DNA of 64,000 nucleotides from Mannheimia pernigra (GCF_013377995.1 NZ_CP055305.1:2046001-2110000); one strand, 5' to 3'; counted from the stretch's first letter, positions 16,582 to 25,669 are shown. Notes: a model not told the origin generated them from the sequence alone. Made by a program: numbers and translations.

Positions 16582-16731
16582 GCTACTATTGCTACAAGCG
16601 GTCATTTTTTATAAAAAATTTGCAATTTCGCCTCTATTAAGGTATGCTTCGCCTCATCTTTTGTGGCTTAGCCATATCAAATCAATACCAACAACTCCAA
16701 CCTTATTTAATCACAATTTAACATTCAAATT

Positions 16732-17994
16732 ATGCATCTTACTCAACTTAAAAATACGCCAGTTTCAGAATTAGTCGAAATGGGTGAAAACCAAATGGGC
16801 TTAGAAAATTTAGCTCGTTTACGTAAACAAGACATCGTTTTTGCTATTCTTAAACAACACGCAAAAAGTGGTGAAGATATTTTCGGTCAAGGCGTGTTAG
16901 AAATTTTACCCGATGGTTTTGGTTTCTTGCGTTCATCAGATAGCTCATACTTAGCTGGGCCCGATGATATTTATGTTTCACCAAGCCAAATCCGCCGCTT
17001 TAACTTACAAACTGGTGATAAGGTAGAAGGGAAAATCCGCCCGCCCAAAGAAGGCGAACGCTACTTTGCATTATTAAAAGTCGATTCCGTTAATGATGAC
17101 AAGCCTGAAGTCTCTCGTAGCAAAATCTTATTTGAAAACTTAACGCCTTTACACGCAAATTCCCGTTTGAAAATGGAGCGTGGTAATGGCTCAAAAGAAG
17201 ATTTAACTGCTCGTATTTTAGATTTAGCGGCTCCCATCGGTAAAGGTCAGCGAGCGTTGATTGTAGCCCCACCTAAAGCAGGTAAAACTGTTCTTCTACA
17301 AAATATCGCACAAAGTATTACCCATAACCACCCAGAATGTGAGCTTATCGTTCTGTTAATTGATGAACGTCCTGAAGAGGTCACTGAGATGCAACGCACG
17401 GTGCGTGGCGAAGTCATTGCATCTACCTTTGATGAGCCAGCCTCACGACACGTTCAAGTTGCAGAAATGGTAATAGAAAAAGCAAAACGTTCTGTTGAAC
17501 ATAAAAAAGATGTGGTGATTTTATTAGATTCCATCACACGTCTTGCTCGTGCTTATAATACTGTTACGCCTGTTTCAGGTAAAATTCTTTCTGGTGGTGT
17601 AGATGCAAATGCGTTACATCGTCCTAAACGTTTCTTCGGGGCTGCACGTAACGTAGAAGAAGGCGGTAGCTTAACGATTATCGCAACGGCGCTTGTTGAT
17701 ACAGGGTCTAAAATGGATGAGGTCATTTTTGAAGAATTCAAAGGTACCGGTAATATGGAACTACATCTATCTCGCCGAATTGCAGAACGCCGAATCTTCC
17801 CTGCGATTGATTTCAATCGTTCTGGTACACGTAAAGATGATCTATTAATGGCTGCTGATGAACTACAAAAAACGTGGATGTTGCGTAAAGTGCTTAATCC
17901 AATGGATGATGTCGATGCAATCGAATGGTTAATTGATAAATTAATGATGGCTAAAACCAACGAGGCGTTTTTTGAAATTATGAAACGTTCGTGA
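16732..17994 (+). CDS. rho: Transcription termination factor Rho
   Basis: Rho is a hexameric RNA-dependent helicase that ends factor-dependent transcripts. The 420-residue sequence (E. coli 419) shows the N-terminal helical part, the RNA-binding RNP1 motif DGFGFLRS near residue 61, the Walker A motif APPKAGKTVLLQN near residue 180, the Walker B region VLLIDERPEEVTEM near residue 208, and the Q- and R-loop region ending LSGGVDANAL. The start at ATG 16732 matches the MNLTELKNTPVSEL-type family beginning. It is monocistronic with its own terminator. Confidence 0.97.
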   Translation: MHLTQLKNTPVSELVEMGENQMGLENLARLRKQDIVFAILKQHAKSGEDIFGQGVLEILPDGFGFLRSSDSSYLAGPDDIYVSPSQIRRFNLQTGDKVEGKIRPPKEGERYFALLKVDSVNDDKPEVSRSKILFENLTPLHANSRLKMERGNGSKEDLTARILDLAAPIGKGQRALIVAPPKAGKTVLLQNIAQSITHNHPECELIVLLIDERPEEVTEMQRTVRGEVIASTFDEPASRHVQVAEMVIEKAKRSVEHKKDVVILLDSITRLARAYNTVTPVSGKILSGGVDANALHRPKRFFGAARNVEEGGSLTIIATALVDTGSKMDEVIFEEFKGTGNMELHLSRRIAERRIFPAIDFNRSGTRKDDLLMAADELQKTWMLRKVLNPMDDVDAIEWLIDKLMMAKTNEAFFEIMKRS

Positions 17995-18007
17995 TAAATA
18001 TCGCTAA

Positions 18008-18043
18008 AAAATCAGCACCATTGAGGTGCTGATTTTCTTTTTT
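18008..18043 (+). terminator. rho terminator
   Basis: A perfect 12-bp stem AAAATCAGCACC / GGTGCTGATTTT with a five-base loop is followed by CTTTTTT. It sits between rho and the convergent napF and can act on both strands. Confidence 0.85.
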
Positions 18044-18049
18044 GAAAGA

Positions 18050-18574
18050 TTAAACTAATTGAATTGCTGATAAAAAACAGCTTATCTTACATTCCCCACA
18101 TCCATTACATAACTCATCATTTACCACTAAATGTTCAGAAATCGCCTGCTGGGGGCATTTCTCTTGGCACACAGTGCAAAACTGATTCTGCTTAACTAGG
18201 CACGTGTTAAAAAAATTTGGTCGAAGCTCGGTATCTCGTTTAAAGAGGGTATTTAAAGCATTGCTTGAACAGCTTTCAGCACATTTTCCACATAAGTCAC
18301 AACTCATATAATCTAACTCTAAAACTGCTTTTTGTTGCTGAATCTGAATCAAATTATATGGACAAGCCTGCGTACAATCACCACAGCCGTTGCAAGCAGC
18401 AAGAAATAGATGTTCCTCTGCCGCAAAAGGTGGGCGATGAGCTAAACGGATATGCTGCTCTTTCTGCACTTTATCTACAGACTGAAACAGCGTGCGTAAT
18501 AGCCCCCGCCTTGAAATCTGCTTATGATTTAAATACGCTTCATAATATTGTTCATTTCTACCTTGCATATTCAT
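18050..18574 (-). CDS. napF: NapF-type ferredoxin protein
   Basis: The 174-residue iron-sulfur protein begins MNMQGRNEQYY and has an RRGLL segment near residue 23. It has four cysteine groups: CNGCGDCTQACP, CDLCGKCAESC, a looser group CLVKQNQFCTVCQEKCP, and a final CNGCGECKISC. This is the NapF layout; NapF is thought to assist maturation or electron supply of the periplasmic nitrate reductase NapA in the cytoplasm. It stands alone between rho and the arg operon, without napD, napA, napB or napC nearby. An in-frame ATG two codons later is an alternative start. Confidence 0.85.
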   Translation of the reverse strand: MNMQGRNEQYYEAYLNHKQISRRGLLRTLFQSVDKVQKEQHIRLAHRPPFAAEEHLFLAACNGCGDCTQACPYNLIQIQQQKAVLELDYMSCDLCGKCAESCSSNALNTLFKRDTELRPNFFNTCLVKQNQFCTVCQEKCPQQAISEHLVVNDELCNGCGECKISCFLSAIQLV

Positions 18575-18662
18575 TACCGATAGATGTGCTCTTGCCAGAA
18601 TTGTAATGTATCTTTTGTAAGAGTTCTATGCTTCTATAAATGATCTCATCGCCAAAACTAAA

Positions 18663-19844
18663 CTATCTTGATTCAAGAACCTCTTTCAATACCTTTATTC
18701 CCTGTTCAATCTGTTCATCAGATATAATCAGCGGTGGCAGTAATCTTAATTTACTTTTTGCAGTTAAAAACAGCACACCTTGTTCAATACATTTTGTCAC
18801 GATATCGGAGGCTAAAATACCCTCTTCAAATTCCACACCAATCATTAAACCTAAGCCAGAAACAGATTTTACTTTTGGCAAAGCATTTAATCTTTGTTGC
18901 AGAGATTGCCCTTTACGTTGCACTTCTTTTAAAAAATCTGGCGTTATTTTATCTAAAACCACATTTGCGCCAGCACAAGTAACAGGATTACCGCCAAATG
19001 TTGAACCGTGATCGCTCTTACCTAAAGTATGTTCAACTTTGTTGCCTAATAGAAAAGCCCCTATTGGTAGTCCGCCGCCTAAACCTTTGGCCAGACTCAC
19101 AATATCAGGCTGTAAGCCAAATTGTTGATAAGAGAACATTGTGCCTGTTCGCCCAATACCTGTTTGTACTTCATCTATTATAAAAACTAAATCTTTTTCT
19201 TGGCAGAGAGATTGCACTGCTTGCAAGTAATCATTATCTAACGCACAAACTCCACCTTCGCCTTGTAGCACTTCAACTAAAATAGCACAGACATCATCAG
19301 TATTTAAACGGATTTTAAGTGCATCAATATCATTTGCTGGCACATATTCAAAGCCATCCGTAAACGGAAAAAAGTGTTGGTGAAACACATCTTGCCCTGT
19401 TGCTGCCAGTGTTGAAATAGTTCTACCGTGAAATGAATTCACTAAGGTTAAAATTGTGGATCGCCCAGTGCCATATTTATCGTGGCTATATTTGCGAGCT
19501 GTTTTTACTGCCCCTTCATTTGCCTCTGCGCCTGAATTGCAAAAAAATGCTCTTTTTAGACCGCTTGTAGAGACCAATTTTTTAGCTAATTGGCTTGATG
19601 GCTCAGTGAAAAATAAATTTGAAGTGTGTTGCAATTTGCCTGCTTGAGCCGTAATCGCTGAAAGCCAATCGTCATCAGCCCACCCTAAACTATTTACGCC
19701 AATGCCGCTGGTAAAATCTAAATATTGCTTACCCTCAACATCCCACACATCACAGCCTTTACCGTGTGAAAGTGCGAGGTCAAATCTGCCGTAAGTTTGG
19801 GCAATATATTCTTTATCTAGTTGTTTGATGTTGTTACTTGTCAT
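18663..19844 (-). CDS. argD: Acetylornithine aminotransferase
   Basis: ArgD converts N-acetylglutamate semialdehyde to N-acetylornithine and often also serves in lysine synthesis. The 393-residue class III aminotransferase has the cofactor contacts FCNSGAEANEGAVK near residue 100, FIIDEVQTGIGRTG near residue 218 and the PLP lysine in SLAKGLGGGLPIGAF near residue 250. The neighbouring argB and argC settle the choice over astC or GABA transaminases. It is the last gene of argCBD, 15 bases after argB. Confidence 0.94.
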   Translation of the reverse strand: MTSNNIKQLDKEYIAQTYGRFDLALSHGKGCDVWDVEGKQYLDFTSGIGVNSLGWADDDWLSAITAQAGKLQHTSNLFFTEPSSQLAKKLVSTSGLKRAFFCNSGAEANEGAVKTARKYSHDKYGTGRSTILTLVNSFHGRTISTLAATGQDVFHQHFFPFTDGFEYVPANDIDALKIRLNTDDVCAILVEVLQGEGGVCALDNDYLQAVQSLCQEKDLVFIIDEVQTGIGRTGTMFSYQQFGLQPDIVSLAKGLGGGLPIGAFLLGNKVEHTLGKSDHGSTFGGNPVTCAGANVVLDKITPDFLKEVQRKGQSLQQRLNALPKVKSVSGLGLMIGVEFEEGILASDIVTKCIEQGVLFLTAKSKLRLLPPLIISDEQIEQGIKVLKEVLESR

Positions 19845-19859
19845 ATATTTCTTCCTAAT

Positions 19860-20714
19860 CTATTTTTTGTAAAAACGTGTTCCATTTTTACCACCAAATA
19901 GTTCAACTAAAATAGCGTGTTCGATTCTTCCATCAATAATATTTGCTTCAATACCGCCTGCATTAATAAAATCCGTACAGCAAGCAATTTTAGGGATCAT
20001 ACCGCCTGCAATAATACCCTGATCAATCAGTCCTTGCACATCACAGACATCAACCTCTGGAATAAGCGTACTTTCATCAAAACGATCTCGTAATAAACCT
20101 GCAATATCCGTCATTGAAACTAATTTCGCTGCATTAAGCGCTATTGCGATTTCACTTGCTGCCGTATCAGCATTAATATTATAAGCCTGCCCGTTTTCAT
20201 CCACACCAATAGTTGAAATCACAGGAATTAAACTCGCATTTAAGGCAATTTCGATCACTTTTGGATTAACCTTGACAATATCACCTACAAAGCCATAATC
20301 CACCTCAGCTTCTAATTTTTTGCATTGCAACATTGCTCCATCAATACCACACAACCCAATGCCTTTACCTTTCAATAAGGCAACAAGACTTTTATTCACT
20401 TTGCCCGCTAACATTTGCAACACCACGCTAATCGTGTCGCTATCAGTCACTCTTAACCCATTGATAAACTGAGGCACTTTACCTAATAATTTTACACCTT
20501 GTGAAATCTCAGGCCCTCCGCCGTGTACCAGCACGACTTTTATCCCTAAACGATTAAGCAATAAAATATCTTCCATTACCGATGTTTTCAGATCTTCATT
20601 AATCATCGCATTACCGCCATATTTCACAACAATGATTTTATCTTGCCATTTAGCAAGACAAGCGGTTGATTTTTCTAATAAATTTGCGAATTGATTGATT
20701 TCTTGAATATCCAT
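19860..20714 (-). CDS. argB: N-acetylglutamate kinase
   Basis: ArgB phosphorylates N-acetylglutamate, the second step of arginine synthesis. The 284-residue amino acid kinase has IVVKYGGNAM near residue 29, the nucleotide/substrate loop VVLVHGGGPEIS near residue 60, GLCGIDGAML near residue 119, NINADTAASEIA near residue 178 and GGMIPKI near residue 237. Its length is closer to the longer, arginine-inhibitable class than to the 258-residue E. coli form. It is the middle gene of argCBD, 53 bases after argC. Confidence 0.95.
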   Translation of the reverse strand: MDIQEINQFANLLEKSTACLAKWQDKIIVVKYGGNAMINEDLKTSVMEDILLLNRLGIKVVLVHGGGPEISQGVKLLGKVPQFINGLRVTDSDTISVVLQMLAGKVNKSLVALLKGKGIGLCGIDGAMLQCKKLEAEVDYGFVGDIVKVNPKVIEIALNASLIPVISTIGVDENGQAYNINADTAASEIAIALNAAKLVSMTDIAGLLRDRFDESTLIPEVDVCDVQGLIDQGIIAGGMIPKIACCTDFINAGGIEANIIDGRIEHAILVELFGGKNGTRFYKK

Positions 20715-20767
20715 AATATCTCCAGTTTTATGTCACTTTTCTTTGCTTGTGCAAAGAAAGTAACCAA

Positions 20768-21709
20768 TTAAATTTCTAACCCCGAGATTTCATCTCTCCC
20801 AAGCATTATATTCATACACTGCACCGCCGCACCTGATGCCCCTTTACCTAAATTATCAAAACGAGCAACAAGTAAAATTTGGTCGTCATTTCCATATACA
20901 AAAATATCCAAACTGTCTTTGCCTGAATAAGCATTCGCAGAAAGCATACCGTCTTCTGGTAAATCTTGGAAAGTATGGATTGTGATTAATTTGCTATTTT
21001 GATAATAGTCTGCAAATAGCTTTGTAATTTCTTCACCAGATTTAACCGCTTGTAACGCAGAAATGGGAAGCGGAACAGTCACTAGCATACCACTGTAAAA
21101 ATCTGCCACTACTGGAGTAAAAATCGGCGGAATTTTCATTTGAGTGAGCATTTGCATTTCAGGTAAATGCTTATGTTTTAACGCTAATCCATAAACACGA
21201 GGTGCATTTAAGGCATCAACACGATTTGGGTTTTCGTAATCAGCAATCATTGATTTTCCGCCACCTGAATAGCCTGTTAAAGATTGGCAGCTCAACGGAT
21301 AATCAGCGGATAAAATGCCCATTTCGACTAACGGGCGGACTAAGGCAATATAGCCTGTTGCGTGACAGCCTGGTATAGCTACGCGGTTAGCCTTTCTGAT
21401 TTTTTCAGTTTGCCCGGTTAATTCAGCAAAACCGTAAACCCAATCAGCATTCACGCGATGGGCAGTAGACGTATCACAAATTCTGGCATCAGATGGTGCA
21501 TTGGCAACTAACTCTTTTGAGGCTTCATCAGGCAAGCAAAGAAAAGTTAAATCAGCTTCTGCTAATTTTGTTAATCGAGCGTTTAGATCTTTACGTTGTG
21601 CCTCAGGCAATGTTAATAACTCAATATCCTCGGCTTGACTCAATCGTTCGTGAATTCGTAATCCTGTTGTACCAACAGCCCCATCTACAAAAATTTTGTA
21701 TTTACTCAT
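20768..21709 (-). CDS. argC: N-acetyl-gamma-glutamyl-phosphate reductase, short type 2 form
   Basis: ArgC reduces acetylglutamyl phosphate to the semialdehyde with NADPH. The 313-residue product is the compact type 2 form: the N-terminal dinucleotide motif is FVDGAVGTTGLRIHERL, the catalytic cysteine is in IPGCHATGY near residue 120, and SLTGYSGGGKSMI follows. Type 1 enzymes, as in E. coli, are longer and diverge in these blocks. It is the first gene of argCBD, behind tandem ARG boxes. Type 2 is less usual in this group, so the gene may have a separate history. Confidence 0.93.
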   Translation of the reverse strand: MSKYKIFVDGAVGTTGLRIHERLSQAEDIELLTLPEAQRKDLNARLTKLAEADLTFLCLPDEASKELVANAPSDARICDTSTAHRVNADWVYGFAELTGQTEKIRKANRVAIPGCHATGYIALVRPLVEMGILSADYPLSCQSLTGYSGGGKSMIADYENPNRVDALNAPRVYGLALKHKHLPEMQMLTQMKIPPIFTPVVADFYSGMLVTVPLPISALQAVKSGEEITKLFADYYQNSKLITIHTFQDLPEDGMLSANAYSGKDSLDIFVYGNDDQILLVARFDNLGKGASGAAVQCMNIMLGRDEISGLEI

Positions 21710-21778
21710 TAGATATCCTTATATTTTCACTTTTTATGCTGTAGTCTAAGCCTAATTGTAAGCAAACTCAATCTTTAT

Positions 21779-21817
21779 TTTGAATAAATATTCAATCATA
21801 TTGATTTTATATTCAAA
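21779..21817. promoter_or_regulatory. Tandem ARG boxes (ArgR operator) upstream of argCBD
   Basis: Box 1 is TGAATAAATATTCA (21781-21794), a perfect inverted repeat matching the E. coli ARG box core. Box 2 is TGATTTTATATTCA (21802-21815), a near match. Their centres are exactly 21 bp apart, the 3-bp spacing used by the ArgR hexamer. They lie 70-110 bp upstream of argC. Arginine-dependent repression is the inference. Confidence 0.82.
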
Positions 21818-21890
21818 CATTATTTTCTATGAGTACACAAAATTTGTTAAAGAATATCTTGATATTTTATACATCATACTGAAAGTAATA

Positions 21891-21930
21891 AGCGGTCAAA
21901 TATTGCAATTTTTTGCAAAATTTAACCGCT
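21891..21930. terminator. Inverted uptake-signal hairpin downstream of deoD
   Basis: AGCGGTCAAATATTGCAA pairs with TTGCAAAATTTAACCGCT with two mismatches. The right arm continues into an ACCGCTTGT uptake signal. It sits 32 bases past the deoD stop and separates nucleoside salvage from argC. Confidence 0.65.
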
Positions 21931-21962
21931 TGTCAATTTTAAGATAAATCAGTTATCGCTTA

Positions 21963-22679
21963 TTATTTATCGCCAATCAATACTGACTCTAATGCAATCT
22001 CAATCATCTCATTGAAAGTTAATTGGCGTTCTTCAGCACTGGTTTGTTCGCCTGTGCGAATATGGTCTGAAACTGTGCAAATTGCTAATGCTTTCGCACC
22101 GAACTCCGCCGCAACAGCATAAATACCAGCAGCTTCCATCTCTACCCCTAAAATGCCATATTTTTCCATCACATCGAACATTTCAACATCTGGGCTATAA
22201 AATAGGTCTGCTGAAAATAAATTCCCTACTCGCACATTAACGCCTTTCTGTTGTGCCGCTTGGTATGCGGCTAAAGTCATATCAAAGTCTGAAATCGCGG
22301 CAAAATCATTATCACGAAAGCGGATACGGTTTACTTTAGAATCAGTACAAGCTCCAGAGCCGATGATAACATCACGAATACGAACATCACTACGCACAGC
22401 ACCACAAGAACCAACACGAATGATTTTTTTCACTCCATATTCAGTAATGAGCTCTTTCGCATAAATTGAACAAGACGGGATTCCCATACCATGTCCCATT
22501 ACAGAAATGCGACGACCTTTATAACTACCCGTATAACCTAACATATTACGTACGTTAGTGACTTCTTTAACATCTTCTAAAAAAGTTTCTGCGATATATT
22601 TTGCACGAAGCGGGTCGCCTGGCATAAGTACAACGTCAGAGAACGCCCCTTCAGGTGCATTAATATGTGGAGTTGCCAT
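21963..22679 (-). CDS. deoD: Purine nucleoside phosphorylase (DeoD type)
   Basis: DeoD cleaves purine (deoxy)nucleosides with phosphate to base and (deoxy)ribose-1-phosphate. The 238-residue product begins MATPHINAPEGAFSDVVLMP and has PGDPLRAKYIAETFL, the phosphate-site region MGHGMGIPS near residue 62, RVGSCGAV near residue 91, VEMEAAGIY near residue 179 and the catalytic Asp in CTVSDHIRTGE near residue 204. Length and motifs are those of the hexameric low-specificity type. It follows deoC by 26 bases in the nupC-deoC-deoD direction. Confidence 0.96.
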   Translation of the reverse strand: MATPHINAPEGAFSDVVLMPGDPLRAKYIAETFLEDVKEVTNVRNMLGYTGSYKGRRISVMGHGMGIPSCSIYAKELITEYGVKKIIRVGSCGAVRSDVRIRDVIIGSGACTDSKVNRIRFRDNDFAAISDFDMTLAAYQAAQQKGVNVRVGNLFSADLFYSPDVEMFDVMEKYGILGVEMEAAGIYAVAAEFGAKALAICTVSDHIRTGEQTSAEERQLTFNEMIEIALESVLIGDK

Positions 22680-22705
22680 TTTTAATTTCCTCTTATGATG
22701 AATAA

Positions 22706-23482
22706 TTAATAACCTTGAACAGATTGTTGCTGTTCATCTTTTAATGTTGCTAACAAATTGCCTAAAAGACTAGAGGCACCAAAACGAAAATGTGAGCTAT
22801 CTACCCAATCATTACCTAAAATTGAACGTGCTAAAGCGAGGTATTTTGCCGCTTCTTCGCTAGTTTTCACGCCACCCGCAGCTTTAAAGCCAACCGTTTC
22901 TGCCACCCCTAAATCTCGAATAGTTTCAAGCATAATGCGAGCAGATTCTAACGTTGCATTTACTGGCACTTTACCTGTTGAGGTTTTGATAAAATCTGCC
23001 CCTGCACGAATTGAAATTTCGCCTGCTTTGCGAATTAAGTCTGCTGATTTTAGCTCACCCGTTTCAATAATGACTTTAAGTAAAACACCCTTTTCTTGGC
23101 AAACTGCTTTAGCTTGTTTAACTAATTCAAAACCAATTTGTTCATTACCTGCAATTAATGCTTGATAAGGGAAAACAACATCAACTTCATCAGCACCGTA
23201 AGCCAATGCAGCTTTGGTTTCGGCAATCGCAATTGCAATATCATCATTGCCGTGCGGGAAATTAGTCACAGTAGCAATTTTGACTTGCTCTATGCCCTGT
23301 GCTTTAAGAATCTTGCGTGCTAGCGGTACAAATCGTGGATAAACACACACTGCGGCAGGTGTGCCAAAATCGGTTTTAGCTTGTTCGCACAAAGCTATTA
23401 TTGTTCCGTCTGTATCATTGTCATTTAATGTGGTGAGATCCATCAAAGAAAGTGCAATCTCAGCTGAATTTTTTACATTCAT
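22706..23482 (-). CDS. deoC: Deoxyribose-phosphate aldolase
   Basis: DeoC cleaves deoxyribose-5-phosphate to glyceraldehyde-3-phosphate and acetaldehyde, feeding nucleoside sugars into glycolysis. The 258-residue class I aldolase shows AVCVYPRFVP near residue 41, ADEVDVVFPYQAL near residue 98, the Schiff-base lysine region FIKTSTGKVPVNAT near residue 167 and the second lysine in VGFKAAGGVKT near residue 201. It belongs to the longer E. coli-like form. It lies downstream of nupC, from which a large hairpin separates it. Confidence 0.95.
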   Translation of the reverse strand: MNVKNSAEIALSLMDLTTLNDNDTDGTIIALCEQAKTDFGTPAAVCVYPRFVPLARKILKAQGIEQVKIATVTNFPHGNDDIAIAIAETKAALAYGADEVDVVFPYQALIAGNEQIGFELVKQAKAVCQEKGVLLKVIIETGELKSADLIRKAGEISIRAGADFIKTSTGKVPVNATLESARIMLETIRDLGVAETVGFKAAGGVKTSEEAAKYLALARSILGNDWVDSSHFRFGASSLLGNLLATLKDEQQQSVQGY

Positions 23483-23580
23483 GATTTCTCCTTTTTTAAT
23501 TAAATGAATGACTTAGTAAAATTTTATAAAAATTTGACCGCTTGTAAATAGGCAAATGACAAGCAACCGTTTACGTTAGC

Positions 23581-23671
23581 TAAAAAAACATAAAACCACT
23601 ATTTTTGATCTACACCTAACATTGGACTAAGCAGCCAACTGATAAGGTGCAGATCATTTCTAGTGGTTTTA
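23581..23671 (-). terminator. Long imperfect hairpin between nupC and deoC
   Basis: There are three nested stems: TAAAACCACTA (23591-23601) with TAGTGGTTTTA (23661-23671); after a 5x5 internal loop, GATCTACACCT (23607-23617) with AGGTGCAGATC (23645-23655), one mismatch; and an inner TTGG / CCAA stem around a nine-base loop. On the minus strand it is followed by TGTTTTTTTA, so it can act as a terminator or attenuator after nupC. It is much longer than the other terminators here and contains no uptake signal. Confidence 0.6.
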
Positions 23672-23684
23672 CAGATTATTTAAA

Positions 23685-24947
23685 TTATAAAACTGCGCCG
23701 CCTAAGCCAATAAATAAGCCTGCAATAGTTGCACTCATTAAGTTAGCAAGTGAACCTGCAATAACAGCCTTAATACCTAAACGTGCAATATCACCACGAC
23801 GGCTTGGTGCCATTGCACCAATACCACCGATTAAAATCGCAATTGAACTGAAGTTAGCAAAACCACAGAGTGCAAAAGTAATAATGGCAATGGTTTTATC
23901 GCTTAACTGAACAGTCGCTTCAGGAGCTAAATATTTAGCAAACTCTAAATAACCTACGAACTCATTAACAGCCAACTTCAAGCCGATCATTTGACCAGCT
24001 ATTTCAGACTCTTCCCAAGGTACACCAATTACCCAAGCAAGTGGTTTGAACACCCAACCGAAAATTTGACCCAAGTTTAATGTTTCATAACCAAACCAGC
24101 CGCCAATGCCGCCTAAAATACCATTTACTAATGCAATTAAAGCAACGAAAGCAATCAACATCGCCCCTACATTTAACGCAAGTTGCATACCTGATGATGC
24201 ACCTGAGGCTGCTGCATCAAGAATATTCGCTGGTTTTTCTAAATCGACCGCTTCTAATTCATCACGGAATTGTTCGGTTTGTGGAATCATAATTTTCGCA
24301 AATAATAAACCTGCTGGTGCTGCCATAAATGACGCTGCAATTAAATAAGTTAATGGCACGCCCATTCCAGCATAACCAGCCATTACCGAGCCTGCAATAG
24401 ACGCTAAACCACCTGCCATAATTGCAAATAACTCAGATTCAGTCATTTTGCTAATATATGGTTTTACCACAAGTGGAGCTTCAGTTTGACCGACGAAAAT
24501 ATTCGCTGCCGCAGACATTGATTCCGCTTTAGATGTGCCTAATGCTTTTTGTAGTAAGCCACCTAGAATACGGATAACCCATTGCATCACACCAATGTAG
24601 TAAAGCAATGAAATAAGTGCTGAGAAGAAAATAATGACTGGAAGCACACGGAAAGCAAAGACGAAACCGCCACCACCAAAAACTTCAAACATTTTGTCGC
24701 TTACTAAGCCACCAAATAAGAATGAAATACCTTCATTACCATAAGAAATGACTTTAGAAACTCCATTCGCCATTGCATTTAATGCATCGCGACCTGCTGG
24801 CACATAAAGTACCAACGCCCCAATCGCAACCTGCAATGCTAATGCACCTAACACCGTACGCATATTTATTGAGCGTTTATTGCTCGAAAATAAAAATGCA
24901 ATGAATAGTAAAACAATAATGCCTAAAAGGCTGTTAAGAGTACCCAT
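23685..24947 (-). CDS. nupC: NupC-type concentrative nucleoside transporter
   Basis: This 420-residue inner-membrane symporter belongs to the CNT family (cation-coupled nucleoside uptake). It opens with hydrophobic helices MGTLNSLLGIIVLLFIAFLF and carries the family signature ANIFVGQTEAPLVVKPYI near residue 170. A second transport repeat includes CGFANFSSIAILIGGIGAM near residue 373. About nine to ten membrane segments are predicted. Its position before deoC and deoD indicates import of nucleosides for degradation, as in the homologous H. influenzae region. I see no convincing CRP site upstream. Confidence 0.92.
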   Translation of the reverse strand: MGTLNSLLGIIVLLFIAFLFSSNKRSINMRTVLGALALQVAIGALVLYVPAGRDALNAMANGVSKVISYGNEGISFLFGGLVSDKMFEVFGGGGFVFAFRVLPVIIFFSALISLLYYIGVMQWVIRILGGLLQKALGTSKAESMSAAANIFVGQTEAPLVVKPYISKMTESELFAIMAGGLASIAGSVMAGYAGMGVPLTYLIAASFMAAPAGLLFAKIMIPQTEQFRDELEAVDLEKPANILDAAASGASSGMQLALNVGAMLIAFVALIALVNGILGGIGGWFGYETLNLGQIFGWVFKPLAWVIGVPWEESEIAGQMIGLKLAVNEFVGYLEFAKYLAPEATVQLSDKTIAIITFALCGFANFSSIAILIGGIGAMAPSRRGDIARLGIKAVIAGSLANLMSATIAGLFIGLGGAVL

Positions 24948-25129
24948 AGAACCTCTGAGATAAAGTGATAAAAAGTGGCAATACTATACCTATTTTTAGA
25001 TAAAAAATCTTGTAAAAAATGCAATTATTTATGACTGAAATCAGCAAAATCGATATTTGTATTTTACAAGCGGTATAATTTTAGCTATTTTTTACAAATG
25101 ATTTAAATTTAAAGACGATAGGAGAGAAT

Positions 25130-25636
25130 ATGCAAAATAGTCGTGAAATTTATTTAGCAGGTGGTTGTTTCTGGGGAGTAGAATCTTTTATGCAACGCAT
25201 TAATGGCGTGATTAAGGCTCAATCGGGTTATGCCAACGGCAACACGGACAACCCAACCTACCAAGATGTGTGTTCAGCTAGTGGGCACGCGGAAGTAGTC
25301 AAAGTAACTTATGATGCCAACCAAATCAGTCTAGCTAAATTACTTGATTATTTTTTTAAAGTCATCGATCCTGTGAGCATTAACCAACAAGGTGGCGACA
25401 TTGGCATTCAATACCGCACAGGGATTTATCACACCGATCCGCAAGATGTTCCAATTATTAACCAAGCTTTAAGGGAATTACAAACACAGTTTGATAAACC
25501 CTTAGCCATAGAAAACCAAATGTTGGAACAATACTTCCCTGCGGAAGAATATCACCAAGCATATTTAGTGAAAAACCCAACAGGCTATTGCCACATTGAT
25601 ATTCAGTTGATGAATGAAATTTTAAAAAATCAATAG
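25130..25636 (+). CDS. msrA: Peptide methionine (S)-S-oxide reductase MsrA
   Basis: MsrA repairs S-methionine sulfoxide in proteins. The 168-residue single-domain protein has the catalytic motif GGCFWGVESF near residue 12, GYANGNTDNPTYQDVCSASGHAE near residues 33-55 and EYHQAYLVKNP near residue 143. No MsrB domain is fused and no export signal is present, so it is cytoplasmic. An AGGAGAG ribosome binding site precedes the ATG. Confidence 0.94.
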   Translation: MQNSREIYLAGGCFWGVESFMQRINGVIKAQSGYANGNTDNPTYQDVCSASGHAEVVKVTYDANQISLAKLLDYFFKVIDPVSINQQGGDIGIQYRTGIYHTDPQDVPIINQALRELQTQFDKPLAIENQMLEQYFPAEEYHQAYLVKNPTGYCHIDIQLMNEILKNQ

Positions 25637-25643
25637 CAAAAAA

Positions 25644-25669
25644 GCCACAGAATAAAATCTGTGGCTTAA
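25644..25669. terminator. Bidirectional terminator between msrA and the glycan locus
   Basis: The perfect 10-bp stem AAGCCACAGA / TCTGTGGCTT with a six-base loop has A-rich sequence on the left and T-rich sequence on the right. It serves msrA on the plus strand and the last glycosyltransferase gene on the minus strand. Confidence 0.8.
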
